A stretch of DNA of 64,000 nt, from assembly GCF_017591425.1 (NCBI RefSeq), contig NW_024466599.1, positions 30,542,001-30,606,000 of the forward strand. Direction: 5' to 3'. Numbering within the stretch: position 1 is the first letter of the stretch; each line of letters begins with the position of its first letter. This document shows positions 1 through 11,924 of the stretch, one piece after another. Source of the stretch: Ochotona curzoniae (Eukaryota > Chordata > Mammalia > Lagomorpha > Ochotonidae). The notes under the pieces were generated by a model. It was not told the DNA's origin. It saw nothing but the letters and a program-made list of their open reading frames with translations, and ran no database searches. The translations under genes were made by a program, and so were the position numbers.

Positions 1-212
1 AAGGGCTGGTGACTCCTCATGGGGAGGCCCCAGAGGCATGGAGAGAGTCTGGGTCCTGGCCCTTTCAGCTGTTTAACATGCATGGACTTGGAGGAGAGTG
101 AAGATGATAGAATTCTCAAATCTGCAGACCATCATAGCTGAATGAGGGGGGAAATATGCCGGATAACATGGGGACTTAAGAGCTCACATGTGAAGCAGTA
201 AGATTCACTATC
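1..212. other. Unique sequence, nothing recognised
   Basis: No repeat family, reading frame or regulatory pattern stands out before the first SINE. The left edge of the window is arbitrary. Confidence 0.5.
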
Positions 213-225
213 AAAAGCACTTGCT

Positions 226-520
226 AGGGCCTGGCGTGATGGGCTCCAGTTCTGGTCCTGGCGGCCCCGCTTCCCATCCAGCTGCCTGTTTGTGGCCTGG
301 GAAAGCAGTGGAGGACAGCCCAAAGCCTTGGGATTCTGCACCCACGTGGGAGACCCAGAGGAGGCTCTGAATCCTAGCTTCTGTTCGGTACAGCTCTGGC
401 CATTGTGGTTGTTTGGGGAGTGAATCATCAGGGGTAAGATCTTCTCTGTCTCTCCTTCTCTCTGTGTATCTGACTTTCTAAAAAAAAAAAAAATTTTTTT
501 TAATGACAAGATTATTTTAA
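226..520 (+). repeat. CSINE copy, internally deleted head, with target-site duplication
   Basis: The body, CT-rich stretch and poly-A tail match the other SINEs in the window. The head starts with the usual GC-rich bases but about 30-40 bases between the A-box and B-box regions are missing. A 13-bp direct repeat flanks it (213-225 and 521-533, one mismatch), which is the target-site duplication expected from L1-mediated insertion. Family knowledge: lagomorph CSINEs are tRNA-derived and mobilised by L1. Confidence 0.9.
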
Positions 521-533
521 AAAAGCACCTGCT

Positions 534-1169
534 GGCAGAGACCAAGAAGGCTTCTGGCTCAGCAAGCATGACAATCAAACCAAAGCAAAATGGAAGGCAT
601 CTAGACATTCCATGTGGTACCCCCCAGTGGCATGAGAACATGATACACAGCAATGGAGCAATCCTCAGGTGCACAGACAGAAGGCCAGTCATGCATCAAT
701 TTCTTGGCCTTCCCCCTGGGACCACTCACACCAAGAACCTTCCAGGCTTGTTAACCATCTAGACCCCATGGCCCAGTGGTGAACTCTGGGGTGATTTGGA
801 GAACATTTTTCAACTCTTCTTCCCACACTGTTGACTTCTGTCAGCAGAGGGAGAGGTTCCCCCGCCTCTCCCCTGCCCTGCTGCCTAACACAACAACCCC
901 CTCTCTGCTAGAAATTGGCACTTTGCCCCTTTGGGTCGGGGCCCTGCCTCTCGGCACAACCTGGTCAGCACAGATTTCCAAAGACACAGACAGCTGGCCC
1001 AGAGCAAAACTGTCATGGGGCTATGGGTGGGGCTTGGGGCCTGAACTTCCCAGACAAAGAACAAGACTTAACCAAGTTGCCTCAGGGCCTTGATCCAGCT
1101 CAGCCTAAAGCCACGGAGAGACAGAGAAACAAACCATTTGTCCTCCCTGGCGTGGGAAGAGCTCGAGCC
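534..1169. other. Unique sequence
   Basis: No repeat or gene recognised. Two overlapping open frames on the plus strand have no recognisable domain and no sign of splicing signals that would make them convincing exons. Confidence 0.5.
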
Positions 1170-1290
1170 TGAGCTGAGTGTAAATCCCGGCTGGGGCCCT
1201 CTGCAGCCCCATGACCCTGAACGTGGACTTCAGTGTCTCTGAGGCTCCATGCACTCTTCTCACAGCTGTTGAGAGGAGGAGACAAAGCCC
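1170..1290 (+). repeat. MIR fragment
   Basis: The order of short blocks (AATCCCGGCT, then a TGACCCTGAACGTG-like piece, then TCTCTGAGGCTCC) follows the core of the mammal-wide MIR SINE in sense orientation. It is old and strongly diverged, so the ends are approximate. Confidence 0.55.
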
Positions 1291-2563
1291 TGGCTGTCAA
1301 GATGCTGAGTGCCCCTTGCTGAAGGCGGGAGTAGGTAAGTGAACAGCTGGGTACAGGGCAGACACACAACCTCTTTCCCCTCCAGGTTCCACATCCCAGT
1401 GTGACCTCTCAAAGGTGGCCCTATTTGAGGTCCAAGTCCCACCTCCCGGGCCAAGCCTTTCTCCTTGTTCCTTCTGACAACTGCCCTTCTCCAAGCCTTG
1501 CTTGCTGAGTGGCACCAGTTCCTGGACTTGGAATAGGAGCAACCTCTCACTGGTTCCCGCAAGCCAGGCAGCAGCATGCTGTTAAGCCCAGCTCAGCTTA
1601 CCTCTCTGGCCAGCTTCCAGGAACACTCCTATCTCCAGGCTGGCCAGGACTTGCGCAGGAAAATCAGCTGCAGGAAGCCCGGATCCTGACCTCTTGGAAC
1701 TCGGAGTCGAGGAGGAAATACAGGAGACAGATAAGAGGCTGTCCTCGCATCCTCGCGTCCTCACTGAGGGTGGGAAAGCTTTCTCCACAGGCAGCACGAG
1801 GGACGCCTTGACCATGGGGGTGACATTGCACCTTCAATAACACAGAAGCTTTGCATGTGCAGGCTTGTGGTGAGGTGGGGGGAGGGCTGGGGAGCATTCC
1901 AAGCAGAGGGAACAGCCTAAGCCAGACAGGGGAAGTAGATGAGTGGGGACTGGGTTGGATCACAGGAGTTGTTGAATGAGGCTGAGCACTCCAGGCTGGG
2001 GTGGCTACGTGACTCCCAGGATGCACAGCTCAGGGCAGGGGATGTGGTCTGGGTCTTTGCCTCCTTGCCAGGCTCCAACCACCATCTCTATCTGTTCCTG
2101 CTCTCTGCTCTCCCAGGAGACACCTAGGGCTCTGGCCTGGGGAAGTGGCATTTGCTGGGCCCTCAGGGAGGCCACTGCTTCAGTGGGCCAATCTGCATTG
2201 GCAACGCTGCACAGGCTGTGCCCCAGGTTGGGTCCAGGGGAATGAGGGGAGAGCGTGCAGACCTGGATTCACTCTGTAGGGGCATCTGCTGCTCTCTAGG
2301 GAGGGTGAGAGGCTCCTCGGCCCCAGTCCCATGCAGAGGCTCCTCGGCTTTACCCCTCTCCTGAGCTTTCCTCAGCTACTCCAAGCCGCACTGAGAACAG
2401 CCAGTGCGCCCGCCAGCGGATCTTATTTCACTGGAATGTTGGCATCCAGCTGGAGATCGGAAATGAACTCATTATCTGATTATTTGTATTTATGAAAGTA
2501 TAACTGTTCTAGGAGAGGCCTTTCTTGGAGAGTCTTTTGAGCGGATGAGTAATTCTCTCCCCT
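1291..2563. other. Unique sequence
   Basis: Moderately GC-rich DNA with no repeat family or exon that I can support. Around 2,400-2,510 the sequence becomes AT-richer and looks less random, but I cannot assign it. Confidence 0.5.
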
Positions 2564-2660
2564 CCACACACATGCTCACACACACATGTTCACGCACACA
2601 CATGCACACACAGAGGCAGCCACATCCTCCAGCAGACACATGCCCTGAGGTGCAGACACA
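2564..2660. repeat. Imperfect CA-rich simple repeat
   Basis: Interrupted runs of CA with ATGCTCA and ATGTTCA spacers; a degenerate microsatellite. Confidence 0.85.
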
Positions 2661-2683
2661 TGCCACAGAGACGTATTCTGGCT

Positions 2684-2785
2684 TAATGAGCTCCTCTGAG
2701 GGTGGGGACCTTTTATTCATCATGGAATCCCCCATGGCACACGATAGGCAACCAGTAAATATTTGCAGAATGAGTGCGCGAATGG
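2684..2785 (+). repeat. L2 3-prime end fragment
   Basis: Contains the typical sequence of an L2 tail: GAGGGTGGGGACC, then GGCACACGATAGGCAACCAG, then a run ending in AATGAGTG. Sense orientation, old copy. Confidence 0.65.
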
Positions 2786-2799
2786 CTAAGTCACAGAAC

Positions 2800-2850
2800 T
2801 CACGCACACATTACTCAGACACAAACACACACACATGCACGCACACCCAG
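2800..2850. repeat. CA-rich simple repeat
   Basis: Short, interrupted CA microsatellite next to the SINE that follows. Confidence 0.8.
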
Positions 2851-2888
2851 CCTCCTTCCCTCCCCGTCCTGGAATGAAGTCAGAGAAC

Positions 2889-3214
2889 AGTGGCCAGTGC
2901 AGTGGCATAGCAAGTTGGTCCTCTACCTGTTGCACCAGCATCCCATATGGGTACAAGTTCATGTCTCAGCTGTTACACTTCTCCCAGGTCCTTGCTTGTG
3001 ACCTGTGGGAGCAGCAGGGGATGGTTCAAGTCCTTGCATCCCTGTAACCATGTGGGAGACCTAGAGGAGATGCCTGGCTCCTGGCTTTGGATTGATTCAG
3101 CTCCAGTGACCACTTGGGGAGTGAACACGCAATGGAAGGTCTCCCTCTCTGTGTCTCCTTCTATATTTGTCAACTCTGCTTTTCAAATAAAATAAATAAA
3201 TCTTTTTAAAAAGC
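2889..3214 (+). repeat. CSINE copy, older subfamily
   Basis: Full-length layout from the GGCCAGTGCAGTGGC head to an AAATAAATAAATCTTTTT tail. The head and the region after the B box diverge from the young copies at 49.5 and 51.9 kb, and CpG sites have decayed, so this is an older insertion. Confidence 0.9.
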
Positions 3215-3784
3215 AACATCAAAGAAGTTCTAATTCCACAGCCTTACATCTTTCCACCATGATTTACACTTGGTGTTAGGTGAGAACTTGCCATCCAGAG
3301 CCTTCAAGTGCACATGACCATGACCAGGACACCAAAGCCCCAATGCTCACAGCCATTCCTGGGCCTGTCAGGGTGAAACTGAGTCCTGGAAAGCCTGAGG
3401 GCATTATTTTGGGCAAAGAATTTTTCAGGAATGTTCTCTGCATGCTGCCTCTGTTCACCTGTGACTAGCCCAGCAGCAGGTCCCGGCTTTGGCACTGGGG
3501 GCTTGAGCAATACCAAGCTACAGGCTCTATCTCTCCTCTAGGTCATGGCTATGATAAAACTTGTGCTTGCCTCCCTGGGAGGTGACTGAGCCAGAGGCTG
3601 GTGGCCAGGCAGGGGAGGAAAGCTGGAGAACAGGCTACCAGGAGGCTGCCGTCAGAGCTGAGGGTCAGCGGGTCTGCAATTCAGAGCTGCTGAGAAACTA
3701 GGGCTTCCCCTAAAGAATGAGTGGCCTGCTGGTCTTGAGAGAGCTCTGAGCTGATGGAGGCTCGTCTGCGTGGACATTATGCCA
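3215..3784. other. Unique sequence
   Basis: No repeat or gene recognised. Confidence 0.5.
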
Positions 3785-3870
3785 GCCAAACACTGGCCAT
3801 GTGACTCTGGACTGGTTATTGATCTTTGAGCCTCAGCTACCCATCTTGGGAGACCATTTCCTTCCTACCT
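3785..3870 (+). repeat. MIR fragment
   Basis: CATGTGACTCTGGACTGG followed by TTTGAGCCTCAG and CATCTTGGGA follows the conserved MIR core in sense orientation. Confidence 0.6.
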
Positions 3871-5214
3871 TGCCACCCTAAGCTCCATGCTCCTCCTGGG
3901 AGTTGACCTTTGAAGAAGATGCCTAACTTCCCTCTGCAGCATTTCCATCCTCCTGAAAGCTGTGAAACTGGCAGGGTGAATGATCCATGTCCTGGCCCCT
4001 TGCAGTGTTGGAATAGCCATCTGAAAATCCCAAGAAGCTACATGGGGGATGGCACTAACACTGTCATGTGCCAGAGCCTGGCCAATGATCAGCATGCTCA
4101 GGCACCTCTTGGAAGTTCAAATCACCAGTCATTCCATCCCTAGTTACACATCCAAGACAAACACAGGCCTCCTGGGCCTGTAAAGAGATCTGCCCACGAA
4201 TGCTTTATTCACAGTACTCAAACTGGGGCAGCCCACCACCCCTCCTCAGTAGCATGGCTGCACCATGGCCACATGGCTGTACCTATGTCATAGAGCACCA
4301 CGCAGTGATTAAGCCCAGCACAATGCATCTGCTACACACAACAGGAGATAGAACTCTCCTGGTCATTGGCTTGAATTTTAAAAAGCTGGACACAAAGAGA
4401 CTGCATGTATGATACCACTGCATGCAAGCCAAGTAGAGGCAGGATGAATCTACAGAGATGGAAGCCAGGCCAGCAGCCTTCTCTAGGAGTGGCACTGACT
4501 GGGGCCGCTTTTGGAACTGGAAATGCCCATGTCTTCTTCTGGCGGTTATGCAGGTGTAGACACATCTGTGATGATCCCTCCACTGTGTAGTCAAGCCTGG
4601 TAAACTCCACTGTGTGTCCATTATGGGCTCAGGGCAGAGCGTGGCAAGCTGTAAAGGAGCAACCTAAGCACAGAAGAGGAGAGAACCCAGGGAAGAAGAG
4701 GAGTTGAGACTAGGAAGGGGATTGCCCCAACATCCTCCCTAGAGCATCTCAGAGACCTGACCAAGCAGGCACTGCCCAGAAGGGCAGGTGAACATCTGAT
4801 CTTCCATCTGATCCTGCAGGTGCTAGTCCTGCCCAGCCCATCCCCTTCAGGAAGCCTCCTTCACAGGGGACCCGAGGTATAGGGCAGATGTGACTTATAC
4901 CCCAGCTGCCCATTTTCTCTCCTCTACTGCAGCTGTGAGACCAAATCCTCCTGGGGAAGTCCAGAGAAGAGAAACTGCCAGGCCACAGGCAGCTCTGGCC
5001 AACCGCCTGCCTCTCGGGAGCCATGGAGGCCTTGGGGGCCAATGGTTCAGCCCATCCCCTTCTCCACCCTGGACAGCCCCTGCTGAGCCACACTGATCTC
5101 CCGGAGCCCTCACTCGGCAAGCTATGCCAGCCCTTCTCTCTCAGTTCCCACCCAGTACAGACACTGACTCTGCTGCCGGGTAAGCCAGGCTTCTGCAAGG
5201 GAGGTGCCCTTGTT
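3871..5214. other. Unique sequence
   Basis: No repeat recognised. A minus-strand frame of 149 codons at 4,749-5,198 and overlapping shorter frames have no domain resemblance; I treat them as chance frames in GC-rich DNA. Confidence 0.45.
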
Positions 5215-5215
5215 C

Positions 5216-5508
5216 TTATTTTTAAATATTTAGATATTTATTTGATGGTCAGAACTACAGAGAGGAAGGGAAAAGCAGAGAGAGCAAGATCTTCCATCCT
5301 CTAGTTCATTCCTTAGATGGACCAGGCTGAAACCAGGAACCAGGAGCTCCCTCCATCTTTTCCGCATGGATAGCAGTTGTCTACGCTCTTGGGCCATTTT
5401 CAATGGCTCTTCTCAGGCACATTAGCAGGGAGCTGGATCATGGAGCAACTGGGACATGAACTGGCGCCTATATGTGAATGCTAGCATCGCACCTTTACCT
5501 GTTAAAGG
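5216..5508 (-). repeat. CSINE copy, antisense
   Basis: Starts with the T-rich reverse complement of the tail, then the GA-rich reverse of the CT stretch, the central block (AGGAGCTCCCTCCATC region) and the head. The head is diverged and loses its last GC-rich bases. Confidence 0.88.
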
Positions 5509-5618
5509 TATATTTACTGCACAGGTGAGGAAACCTCAGCTGAGAAAAGTTTTGGCCTCCCTGGAGTCACATACTGGTACAGTCAGCCCTTGAGCTCAGG
5601 CAGCTAGACACTGAGTGA
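5509..5618 (-). repeat. MIR fragment, antisense
   Basis: GGTGAGGAAACCTCAGCTGAG and GAGTCACATACTGG correspond to the reverse complement of the MIR core. It directly abuts the SINE, so the SINE may have landed in or beside it. Confidence 0.6.
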
Positions 5619-7219
5619 ACCCCATAACCCTTGATTGCTCACTGCTGCCCCAGCACCCCGTGCTCATCCTCCCTCCACTACAGGCTACGGAGCATGGGGG
5701 TTAGACCACAGATCGCCTCTTCCTGCGTAAACTCCTAAGCACGTGAGCAGCCCCTTACACCTCTCTTCCCCCAGCTGTCATTGGGATGGGTGTGGCTTGG
5801 AGTGTTGTGACCTGCCCTGCCTGCTCAGAGCCCTCACTTCTGGATATCTCTTGCCCAGGTTGGATCCAATCTAAGGCTGACATGTCAGCAACATGGTGGA
5901 AGGCTGTTGTTTGCAGAGTCGGTTCTGAAGGGGAACCCCAGGGCCCCAGAAGCTGATGTCATAGACCTGTCTCCAATACAGGGAACCAGCACATGAAAAC
6001 CCTGTGCTGAGGCCCTAGAGTTGACCTCCTATGCTCCTCCATCCGACCCTGAGTATCCATGCTGCACCCCCACCAGCTGCACCTGCCATGTACCTGCCAT
6101 GTCCCGGAGTGTACACTGCCTAGTCCTTTTCCCTTTGTTTTCCCAGCGATGCTGTGAGCACCCTGAGATCTGGGACTTTACCATCCCCAGCCTGCATCTC
6201 CGTGCAGACCCCTTGCTCCAAGTTAGCACACAAGCCTCAGGTCCTCCAAACATGCTCGGAATGGAAGGACTGAGGCTGGGGGCTTAGATACTGCTCTTTG
6301 AAGCCTCTTCTTATAGATACTTAGTCTTCCTAGAAGTGGGAAAAGGCAGACTACGGTGGAAGTGGCCATGAGCTTGGATGCAAATGTATGCAAACCACCA
6401 CACAATGATATGCAGATGTGTATCCTGGCTTTGTGGGAAGTAGTCCCATGACTTCAGAGTCCCGGTTCTGGCAAGCTCTGCTCTCAAAGGGCCGCCCCGC
6501 CTGCTGCAGATCTGGCGATCTTGCCCAGAGCCAGCTGGGAGCTGGCCGCTGCCCGGCATTCCGGCGCCGGTGGAGACCATTTGGGGATCAGTGCTGTTCT
6601 CAGAGCTTCTGTTAAGCTGCTCCCATCTACCAGGGCCAGCTAGTGGACCAGAACTGCAGAGGCAGAGGTGTGCCTTGGGACAGGGCTATGGTGTGGGCAG
6701 GGCTGGACGCCCCTGGGGACTGGAGATTTGGCTCTGGGGAAACATCAGGTGCAAGACCAGGGAGGGAAGGTCACAGCAGGTCCCCACTCTGTCCTGATTC
6801 TGTGCTGTGACCATCACTGGGGAGATAGTGGCTGTCCATGACTCCCCTGTACACATCACCACCACTCCCAGCCCTATGCTATGCTGCCACCAGTCCTCAG
6901 CCCTTAACTCAGGTGGGCAGGCAGACCCCAGGAACTGGGAGCCTAGGGGATCCCCAATAGCAATGGTCACCCCGGATGGGCTTCCTCTCCAGCAGGAGCT
7001 ATGTGATTGTATTACACCAGGAGTCCAGCACAGCCCTCCCAGACACCCAGAACTACTGTGCTGGATGCAGACACAGAGGCCAAGGTCGCCCTACCTGAAA
7101 ATGATGGACAAATCCCTCAGACTCCAGAAACATCCATCTTCACTGCCATAGCCCGTTTCCTGTACCACACTGACCCCAGGGCACCTGCCCCTCAGGTGGG
7201 ACAGTTGGCAAGGGGGCTG
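5619..7219. other. Mostly unique sequence, possible L2 trace near 6.15 kb
   Basis: Around 6,150-6,215 a stretch (CTGAGATCTGGGACTTTACC, then CCCCAGCCTGCATCT) resembles an L2 tail but is too short to call firmly. The remainder shows no repeat family or exon. Confidence 0.35.
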
Positions 7220-7333
7220 CTTTTCCTTGGGCATATGCAGAGAACTGGATTGGAAGTGGGGCAGCTGGGACACAAACCAGCACCTATGTGTGCAGTGAGA
7301 GGAGTAGCCCGATGAACTACCATGTTGGCCCCA
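7220..7333 (-). repeat. CSINE fragment, antisense head portion
   Basis: The piece from CTTTTCCTTGGGCATATGC through GGGACACAAACCAGCACC to CATGTTGGCCCC is the reverse complement of the SINE head and early body. The body and tail are missing. Confidence 0.7.
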
Positions 7334-7574
7334 AGACAAGTTTTTCTGGAAGGTGGATGAGAGCCAGGTCAACAGTGAGGTTCAGGTGCCTGTGCACAAA
7401 AGGGAGAAGAACCATCCTGGGGTAAGGATATCCGTGACTGTGACTCTGGGCGCCCTTTCCCAGGCACCTTATACCCTGTCTGGCCAATTGCACATCCTCT
7501 TTCACACCTAGCAGACTCTCAACAAGTGGGAATTACTCTAATTAGGAATAGTAGCAGGTAACCTCAGAGATGTA
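7334..7574. other. Unique sequence
   Basis: No repeat or gene recognised. Confidence 0.5.
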
Positions 7575-7685
7575 AACAGAACTGGAATTATCAGCCCAGG
7601 TTAGGGTCAAAGAAACCAGAGCCCAGAACAGTGGTTAGTAGCTCAAAGTCATACAGCAGGAGAATCAGGTCAGTCATGGCCCTCC
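7575..7685 (-). repeat. MIR fragment, antisense
   Basis: AAACCAGAGCCCAGAACAG and CTCAAAGTCATACAGCAGG match the reverse complement of the MIR core in order. Confidence 0.6.
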
Positions 7686-8659
7686 AGAGCCGTGGCAGGG
7701 GGTACAATGATGCTTGACTACATGGGGGGGTCCCCGAGGTTCTGCCTCCTACAGAAAAGTAACTGCCTGGCTCCTGGGGGGGGGACTCTGGGGGCTTTGC
7801 CTGGCTGCTCAGGACCAGGGTTCCCACAGTGGCAGGTGGGAAGCAAGCAGGCCAGGACGGGCAGGGCTGGCACCAACTACAGTGAGGGTGGCGGTGCCAG
7901 CTCTCTCCCCTAACCCCATCCCTGCCAGCCGGCCTGCCAGCTGGGGAGCTTCATTAGAATTCCTCAGCCCTCCAACCCATTTCCTTCCTGGTAAACAGGC
8001 CAGCCAAGGGCCCCCTCTGCCTGCTGAGGAGGTGAGGGACCCGGCTGTCGGCTTTGGCCAGATAACTGGATGGGGGAGGTGTAACCTCCAAGGAGCCTGC
8101 GTCTTTCCAAGGTGTTGGAAATTTCCCCAAGGCAGAGCCTGTTCGCCTGTCCGCCTGTCTGTCTGCCTGCCTTCCCTGGGTGCAGGGAGCCAGTGAGTGT
8201 AGGCCGACTGTGGGAAGCCGCGTGATTAACAAGTGATGAAAAGCAGACTCTGCCTGGATGGGGGTGGGAACCAAGACAGAGAGAGGCTGGCTGTTTTCTG
8301 CTTGGCTCAGCTCGGAGCCCACTGCAACTGGAAGGAGGCGGAGGGGCAGTGGGGGAAGGAGGAGAGTAGATAGCTGAGTACAGTGCCTGGCCCTGGGGCA
8401 GGGGCAGCCCACCTTAGTTCCTGCCCCAGAAGCAGCCCCCTTTGGAGCAGGAGACACAGGGATGCCAGCCCCCAGCAACCCACATGACCCTTCAGTACCC
8501 TCCTCCCAGAACTGCTCCCTTCCTCATAGGTAACAGCAGAGAGGGAATGATCACCCCTTGGCCACTGCCCCCAGGAGGCCCCTAGCCCCAAAACTACTCC
8601 CCACCCCCAACACAGGACAACTCCTACAACCTACACACTGCCCCAAACCTTAGCCCCAG
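7686..8659. other. Unique GC-rich sequence with short G-runs
   Basis: Includes G-runs near 7,725-7,795 and a CTGTCTGCCTGC-type simple repeat near 8,145-8,172. Open frames of up to 174 codons here (7,954-8,478 minus) have no recognisable domains. Confidence 0.45.
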
Positions 8660-8780
8660 GCCCCACAGCCCAGCCTAGTCTTGCCATGGAAACTTTGAGC
8701 AATTCCAATCAAGCGGATTTGTCTGCAGACGCTGTTTGGCAAGCTTAGTGACATCCCGGGGCTTTCGATGAGCCCTCCAA
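8660..8780. promoter_or_regulatory. Possible conserved noncoding block with an RFX-type X-box
   Basis: CTTGCCATGGAAACT at 8,680-8,694 is close to the palindromic X-box bound by RFX factors. The bases that follow, to about 8,770, are mixed in composition, non-repetitive and show CCAATCA and other binding-site-like words. The motif is seen; conservation and activity are inference. Confidence 0.35.
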
Positions 8781-9238
8781 CCCCACAGAGTTCCCAGACA
8801 CCCAGCAGGGCCAGGCTCACATAGCCGCTACTTCTGGGTTCCACCTGACTGACACACGGAGGGACTTGAGTGACAACCTCCTCCCCTGCGCCCCTGGCCC
8901 TGGAGCCAAGGACCCAGGCTTCGGGTTAGTGAGGTACTGCCAGCCTTCACCAACACTGCTCTCCACACATCTTCCAGAGACTTCCTGTGGCCCCAATGCC
9001 CTAAGGCCCTGGGGTGCCCAAAGAAGGAAATGGGACAGAGATAGAGAAAGTGGAATGGTGCCCATGGGGCACATATGCTAGTTTAGCTGATTGAGGACTC
9101 AGCTGGACCTGCCTGTCACAGGAATAGGAGTTCAACTCCGGTTGTCCAAATAACTCGCTTCCTTACATGCTTGTACTCTTGGAAAGCAGTGGCCATTGCA
9201 GCCCACCAGATCCCCGACAGGAAGGGACACGGAGAAGG
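8781..9238. other. Mostly unique sequence, possible SINE-head trace
   Basis: Around 9,075-9,152 a tRNA-like stretch (GCTAGTTTAGCTGATTGAGG, later GAGTTCAACTCC) resembles a decayed SINE head without a body. Otherwise nothing is recognised. Confidence 0.4.
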
Positions 9239-9533
9239 GGTCCAGGGTGGGTGACTGGCATAGGGGTAAGTGCCTACACTCCCTGCCAGGGAGCTGGTCT
9301 GAATCCCAGCTCCACTCCCAACCCAGCCTCAAAGTCACGCACACCCTGGGAGACAGCAAGAGGGGGTTCTAGTCCTTGGGCCCCTACAACCCCACCACCA
9401 CCACATGGTAGATCCTGGCTTCCACTTGAACAGAACCCTGCCCCTGGCAGCTGTGGCCATTTGGGGGAACATACCAGCAGATGCAAGACCTCTCTGTGTC
9501 TCTCAAATCAAAATAAATACATGTGTTTTTTAA
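9239..9533 (+). repeat. CSINE copy, strongly diverged
   Basis: A head with AAGTGCCTACACTCCCTGCC and TCTGAATCCC, a body ending in GTGGCCATTTGGGGGAACAT, and a tail with AAATCAAAATAAATAC. The middle has extra sequence and high divergence, so it is an old copy. Confidence 0.8.
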
Positions 9534-9659
9534 GATGAGTATATGTGAAGCAAGAGATTTCTTGAAAGGCCTGCGTGCCCCACCCTCCCCCCTCAGGATG
9601 GGTGCTGGAGCAGACACCCCAGGTCTGCCAGATACACAGCCTCCTACTCCTGTGACCCC
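9534..9659. other. Unique sequence
   Basis: Short spacer between SINE and the conserved-looking block; nothing recognised. Confidence 0.5.
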
Positions 9660-9780
9660 ACCCTCTCTGGGGCCATCTGGGAAGAATTAAGAGGCGATTG
9701 TTAGCACGGGCCTCCTAGAGGAACAAGAAAACCTTCCGGAGGGTTTTTTAATCAATAGAAAAGAAGTATAAGCTACTTCC
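9660..9780. promoter_or_regulatory. Possible conserved noncoding block
   Basis: Contains GAATTAAGAGGCGATTGTTAG and TTTTTTAATCAATAGAAAAG, words that fit SOX, homeodomain/PBX and MEF2 binding. It is non-repetitive and moderately AT-rich inside GC-richer DNA. Its conservation cannot be tested here. Confidence 0.3.
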
Positions 9781-11924
9781 CTGAAAGCACTCCTGGGCTC
9801 CCAGGAGACAACCCACAGTGCTCCCAGCATATGCAGAAGAGAGCCAGTGGGAGAATCAGAAAGCACAGGGAGGGTGCAGGTGAACTTTGAGGTGCTCCCC
9901 AGAACCCAAGTTCTACTCTCCTCTTCCTGGAGCCCAGGGCACTGCTCCTCCCCAGGGAGGCAGCACGGCTGGGAGCAGTGACCACGGCACTCCTTCTATA
10001 AGGGCGTATAAGGTACAGGCCTCCTGACCTCAGGCTGGAACTATAAGCCACTCTTAGCCAAGGCCAAGTGCCAGCAGCATGCTACCCCTGCCTTGCCCCA
10101 TCTGCCAAGTGAGGGTCAGCTACCCTCCCTTTCTGAGGCAAATGGAAAGTGGGAGGGTGTTCATGACAGACGAGCACCAAGTTAGCAGCGAGAATCAACC
10201 CTGTCCCTTCCCCCATGGATGACTTCCATGCTCTGCAGAGTGCAAGTCCAAGGGTAAGCTGGTTGGGCTCGTACCTAGAGTAACGCTTCTCCCCAGCCCA
10301 ACTGGGTGATGCAGAATTGGGCTCCTAGGAGTGACTGTCTTCCAGCTGGCTGTCAGTTAGGGGTGCCTATCAGCTCCTAGATGCTTCCTCCACTCAGGCC
10401 CTGTCTATCTGCTCCCCTCTTCCTTCAGCTGTCACCTGCCAGAGAAAGCCTCATGCGTGAAGCCGGCCTGTCAGCTCATCTCCACTTGCATGAAGAAGTT
10501 CATTGCCTTCATTAGCTCTTTGAGATCCAGCTTGTCATGGACTATTCCAGAAACACAGACTTTGTTCCCATCCCATGTGGGGTCCAGGTTGGGGGTCTCA
10601 AGGCCCATCCTCAGAATTCCACCTGCCACGGGAGCTATAGGGCTTTGTCTCTCGGCCTTTCCTTCTTGCTGCCCCAACAGAATCTGCCCCAGTTGAACCT
10701 CTGGGAGGTGCCTCGTTGTGGTTTTCTACGGTCAGCCTTCATCCGGGCTTTTCCTGACCTGAGCAGAAAACCTTGCAGCAGTTACCCTAACAGATGTGGA
10801 CAATGCTTCGGTAGTGCTGGACCTGGGGCAACATTCGCTAAAGTGACTCTGCCTGCTTCAAGCCCAGCATATTGTGCCACCACGTGTCTACTCATGTCAA
10901 TTCCTCCCCTGGTCTGGGGGCAACCACCAAGGTGAGGAGGAAGTGCCATTGACCCTGCACTGCCCCATGCTACATATCATGACTTGAACTTGTGTTAGGC
11001 CACGGAACCCCTCCCTTTCCCATGTCCACAGCTGCAGACGAACTCCCCACCCCCACACAACTGCGCTCACCATCCCTGGGCCTCTGCTCAGCTGATCACT
11101 CTAGGAGTTAACTTGCACAGGGCTCTAATCTTTGTTTCACTCTGTCTCCAAACTGAGGCCCAGGCTCTCTTCCCCCGGGGGCCCACTCACTTCCTCTGGG
11201 GAGTCTAGCCGAGGACAGTGTGGTTTGAAGAACAGTTCTGATCCCAGCCCCAAAGCGCCAGGAGTAAAGATGACTACAAACCCTGGAATGTGGAGGCCTC
11301 TACTTCCTGCAAAGCTTTTTGAATGCAACACACAAACCAGCAGCTGCGGCATGGAGAATGGAAACTCTGAGGGGGCATTGTGGCTCCTGTGCCCAGACAG
11401 CTGGGCTGGAAGCAGAACCGCTCTTAACTTCAGCCCACGGTGCCATCCCCCTTCCAGGAACCAGGCCCAGTAAGCCAAGGATGTGTTCTGGTCACACACT
11501 TCCTCCAGACAGCCAATGCCCCATGGCGACCCTGTGCCTTTTGTGTGCACATTGCAGGAGGGATTGTGTTCTTATTCACAAGTTCTCCCTCCCTGCCAGC
11601 AGCCAGGACACCCCTGGCCCAGCCACTGTGCCCTGCTCTCACCCAGGGAAACTCACTCCTGGGCCAAGGCTGGTGATGCCAACCCGGGCCATGCAAGGTG
11701 CAGCTGCCCCCTTCTACACAGCTGCTTCCCTGAGTGGCCGCAGGAGGGGTGGCATTTGGTGCAACAGCATTGCTTGCCCCAAGAGCATGCCCACGTGCAG
11801 CAGGACACATCCCATTCTCTCAGCTTCTTTAGGAAGACAAATCATGCAGCCAAATACGCCAATCGTAATGGCATGGCCTCGATGGACACAGTGCCAGGAT
11901 GAAACATGGACCATGTCAGATGCC
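9781..11924. other. Unique sequence
   Basis: No repeat family and no supported exon. The longest open frame of the window begins here (11,319-12,056 plus, 245 codons) but it runs into ancient L1 sequence and has no recognisable domain or biased composition typical of a protein. Confidence 0.45.

Noticed and set aside
2835..3195. Overlapping frames of 70-82 codons
   Set aside because: They lie in a CA repeat and a SINE and repeat SINE-derived residues.
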